Positions 4,500-5,764 of a DNA stretch of 5,764 nucleotides are shown one piece after another. Each line of letters opens with the position of its first letter. Within the stretch, counting starts at the first letter, position 1. The notes beneath the pieces were generated by a model. That model saw nothing but the letters and a program-made list of their open reading frames with translations. It ran no database searches and was not told the DNA's origin. A program made the translations under genes and the position numbers. The DNA is from an uncultured Ilumatobacter sp. (lineage in GTDB: Bacteria > Actinomycetota > Acidimicrobiia > Acidimicrobiales > Ilumatobacteraceae). Location: the NCBI GenBank assembly GCA_937891565.1, contig CALAHA010000397.1, positions 1-5,764 of the forward strand, given 5' to 3'.

Positions 4500-5208
4500 C
4501 CATTGGTTCGAGCCGCTGGCCGACTACATGGGCAAGGCCTACGACCGATATGCCCACACCAAGGGCACGGTCCAAGAGGTCGATCATGTCGTCGCCACGC
4601 TCGGGCTCACTGCTGGCGATCGGGTACTTGACGTCGGGTGCGGCACTGGTCGTCATTCGCTTGAGTTCGCCAGGCGCGGGATCGTTGCTCACGGTGTTGA
4701 CATCAGCCAGCGATTCATCGATATTGCGGTCGGAGCTGCGGGCGCCGAGTCCTTGGAAGCCGCAACGTTTGCACGAGGGGATGCCCGCGAGTTGGGGTTC
4801 CTCGATGAATTCGACGCTGTGGTCTGTCTCTGCCAGGGGGCGTTTGGGATGATGACTGCTGACGGCGATGATGCGTTAGTGGTCGCAGGGATGGCAGCAG
4901 CGCTGCGACCTGGCGGGCGGCTTGCCCTCAGTGCCTTCAATGCTTACTTCGCCGTGAAATATCACGCCGACGCCGAGTTCGATGCTGACACGGGCGTCAG
5001 CCACGAGCGAACGGAGATTCGCAGCGAATCCGGTGAGCTCAAGACCGTCGATCTGTGGACTGGCTGCTACACACCGCGAGAGCTGCGGTTATTGCTCGGG
5101 GCGCAGGGGTTCGCGGTCGATGCGATCTGCAGTGTTGAGCCCGGCCAGTACGGGTCTCATTCGGCCACCACCGAGTCGCCCGAGTTCCTCGTTATCGCCT
5201 CTCGCTGA
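4492..5208 (+). CDS. Class I SAM-dependent methyltransferase, substrate unknown
   Basis: A 238-residue cytoplasmic Rossmann-fold methyltransferase. An N-terminal helical cap (about 1-40) with HWFEPLADYM and a TKGTVQEVD segment is followed by motif I VLDVGCGTGRHS (45-56), which binds S-adenosylmethionine. The acidic residue for the SAM ribose is D70 in HGVDIS (67-72). RGDARE (95-100) lies at the adenine-contact region, FDAVVCLCQGAFGM (107-120) is motif IV, and LRPGGRLAL (138-146) is the usual post-motif-III turn. The C-terminal third (about 150-238) probably forms the substrate cap and the last strands. Substrate cannot be read from the sequence; small-molecule methylation is a guess from general similarity to Methyltransf_11/25-type enzymes. 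ATG 4492 is chosen because the N-terminus matches what I recall of this family, although no Shine-Dalgarno precedes it. The REP-like hairpin, 11-bp repeats and mini-ORF upstream suggest expression separate from polA. Confidence 0.9.
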   Translation: MTDHWFEPLADYMGKAYDRYAHTKGTVQEVDHVVATLGLTAGDRVLDVGCGTGRHSLEFARRGIVAHGVDISQRFIDIAVGAAGAESLEAATFARGDARELGFLDEFDAVVCLCQGAFGMMTADGDDALVVAGMAAALRPGGRLALSAFNAYFAVKYHADAEFDADTGVSHERTEIRSESGELKTVDLWTGCYTPRELRLLLGAQGFAVDAICSVEPGQYGSHSATTESPEFLVIASR

Positions 5209-5216
5209 GCGCCGGA

Positions 5217-5230
5217 CCAGCGTGTGCTGG
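5217..5230. terminator. Small hairpin after the methyltransferase
   Basis: CCAGC (5217-5221) and GCTGG (5226-5230) pair around a GTGT loop, 8 bases after the methyltransferase stop. The stem is only 5 bp and no T-run follows, so it is at best a weak terminator or a 3'-end structure. Confidence 0.25.
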
Positions 5231-5284
5231 CGAGGCCTGAGCCCGATACGCTTGACCGCTGCGATGCCGCCGATGAAGTGGCGT

Positions 5285-5290
5285 TGTAAT
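5285..5290 (+). promoter_or_regulatory. Weak candidate -10 box for rpsA
   Basis: TGTAAT matches TATAAT at five of six positions and lies 43 bp before the proposed rpsA start, in the 125-bp spacer after the methyltransferase. The best -35-like element, TTGACC at 5252-5257, is 27 bp away, too far for a standard promoter. The box may work alone, with another -35, or not at all. The rest of the spacer shows only a repeated GTATCC (5314-5319 and 5327-5332). Confidence 0.25.
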
Positions 5291-5333
5291 CCCATCCATT
5301 CATCTCAAGATCCGTATCCGAAACGAGTATCCC

Positions 5334-5764
5334 TTGTCCGACGACACCATTACGCCCGTCTCTGAAGAGACCGCCATCGAAGAGAACCCGGAAGCCACAG
5401 CCGCTCCGGCCGCCGATAGCCCATTCGGCACCTTCGATGACGAGGGCAACTACACCCCTCGCGAAATCACCTCCGACGACCTCGGTATGTCCTTCGCTGA
5501 CGCGATCGACGGCACCATGGTCGAGATCAAAGACGGGATGATGGTCCACGGAATCGTCGTCAAGATCGACAAGGACGAAGTCCTGCTCGACATCGGCTAC
5601 AAGAGCGAAGGCGTGATCCCGAGTCGCGAGCTCAGCATCCGTAACGACGTCGACCCGAGCGAAGTGGTTTCGATGGGCGAAACTGTCGAAGCACTCGTGC
5701 TCACGATGGAAGACAAGGAAGGTCGCCTCCTCCTCTCGAAGAAGCGTGCGCAGTACGAGCGCGC
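5334..5764 (+). CDS. rpsA: 30S ribosomal protein S1, 5' part (runs off the window)
   Basis: The first 143 codons of ribosomal protein S1, cut by the window end. Residues from about 68 onward form the first S1/OB-fold domain and match actinobacterial S1 closely: VVKIDKDEVLLDIGYKSEG (75-93), VIPSREL (94-100), the DVDPSEVV segment (105-112) and LLLSKKRAQYER (132-143). Before it lies an acidic, Ala/Pro-containing extension (about 1-50) that is longer than the N-terminus of M. tuberculosis S1. The start is taken as TTG 5334: the frame is closed by TGA at 5274-5276, no ATG or GTG occurs in frame upstream, and codon use is clearly coding from just after the TTG but not before it. The next in-frame ATG (5487, codon 52) would remove the extension while keeping the S1 domain. 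No Shine-Dalgarno is seen. S1 helps the ribosome bind mRNA; further S1 domains should follow outside the window. Confidence 0.93.
   Translation, partial: MSDDTITPVSEETAIEENPEATAAPAADSPFGTFDDEGNYTPREITSDDLGMSFADAIDGTMVEIKDGMMVHGIVVKIDKDEVLLDIGYKSEGVIPSRELSIRNDVDPSEVVSMGETVEALVLTMEDKEGRLLLSKKRAQYER

Noticed and set aside
5157..5549. Open frame of 130 codons on the - strand
   Set aside because: Overlaps the methyltransferase end and the rpsA 5' part, both supported. Shadow frame.
1..5764. tRNA, rRNA or transposase genes
   Set aside because: No T-loop signature, rRNA core segment or transposase frame was recognised by eye on either strand.

Overview
The window looks like chromosomal DNA from a high-GC actinobacterium, most likely of the Acidimicrobiia/Ilumatobacter type. 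The support is a PdtaR-type ANTAR response regulator, an actinobacterial-style DNA polymerase I and the start of rpsA in one neighbourhood, which recalls pdtaR (Rv1626) - polA (Rv1629) - rpsA (Rv1630) of Mycobacterium tuberculosis. Other support is GC-rich third codon positions, genes that mostly lack a Shine-Dalgarno sequence, and start sites placed as for leaderless mRNAs. The taxonomic call is inference; no rRNA gene is present. All genes supported here are on the + strand.

Layout. 1-97 is a leader with a weak candidate promoter and the only clear Shine-Dalgarno in the window. 98-619 encodes a small secreted lipoprotein with an allene-oxide-cyclase/dirigent-like barrel. 620-765 is non-coding and holds a long-armed hairpin and a possible leaderless promoter. 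766-1056 encodes a 96-residue, highly charged, helical protein of unknown function. 1057-1119 holds a GC-rich hairpin straddling the stop codon and a well-spaced promoter whose predicted start is the A of the next ATG. 1120-1704 is pdtaR, overlapping by one base with polA (1704-4415). 4415-4491 is the most structured non-coding stretch: a REP-like hairpin starting on the last base of the polA stop codon, four 11-bp tandem repeats running out of its right arm, and a seven-codon leader ORF with tandem Cys codons. 4492-5208 is a class I SAM-dependent methyltransferase. 5209-5333 is a spacer with a small hairpin and a weak promoter-like box. From 5334 to the window edge is the 5' part of rpsA, probably starting with TTG.

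How the genes relate. pdtaR and polA are almost certainly co-transcribed and translationally coupled, so a signal-responsive RNA-binding antiterminator shares an mRNA with the repair/Okazaki-maturation polymerase. The methyltransferase sits between polA and rpsA, which are neighbours in M. tuberculosis, and is preceded by the hairpin/repeat block that may separate its expression from polA. No transposase, CRISPR array, tRNA or rRNA was seen. The strongest leads for something new are the 4415-4499 hairpin/repeat/mini-ORF block, the leaderless promoter geometry at pdtaR, and the unknown coiled-coil gene beside pdtaR.
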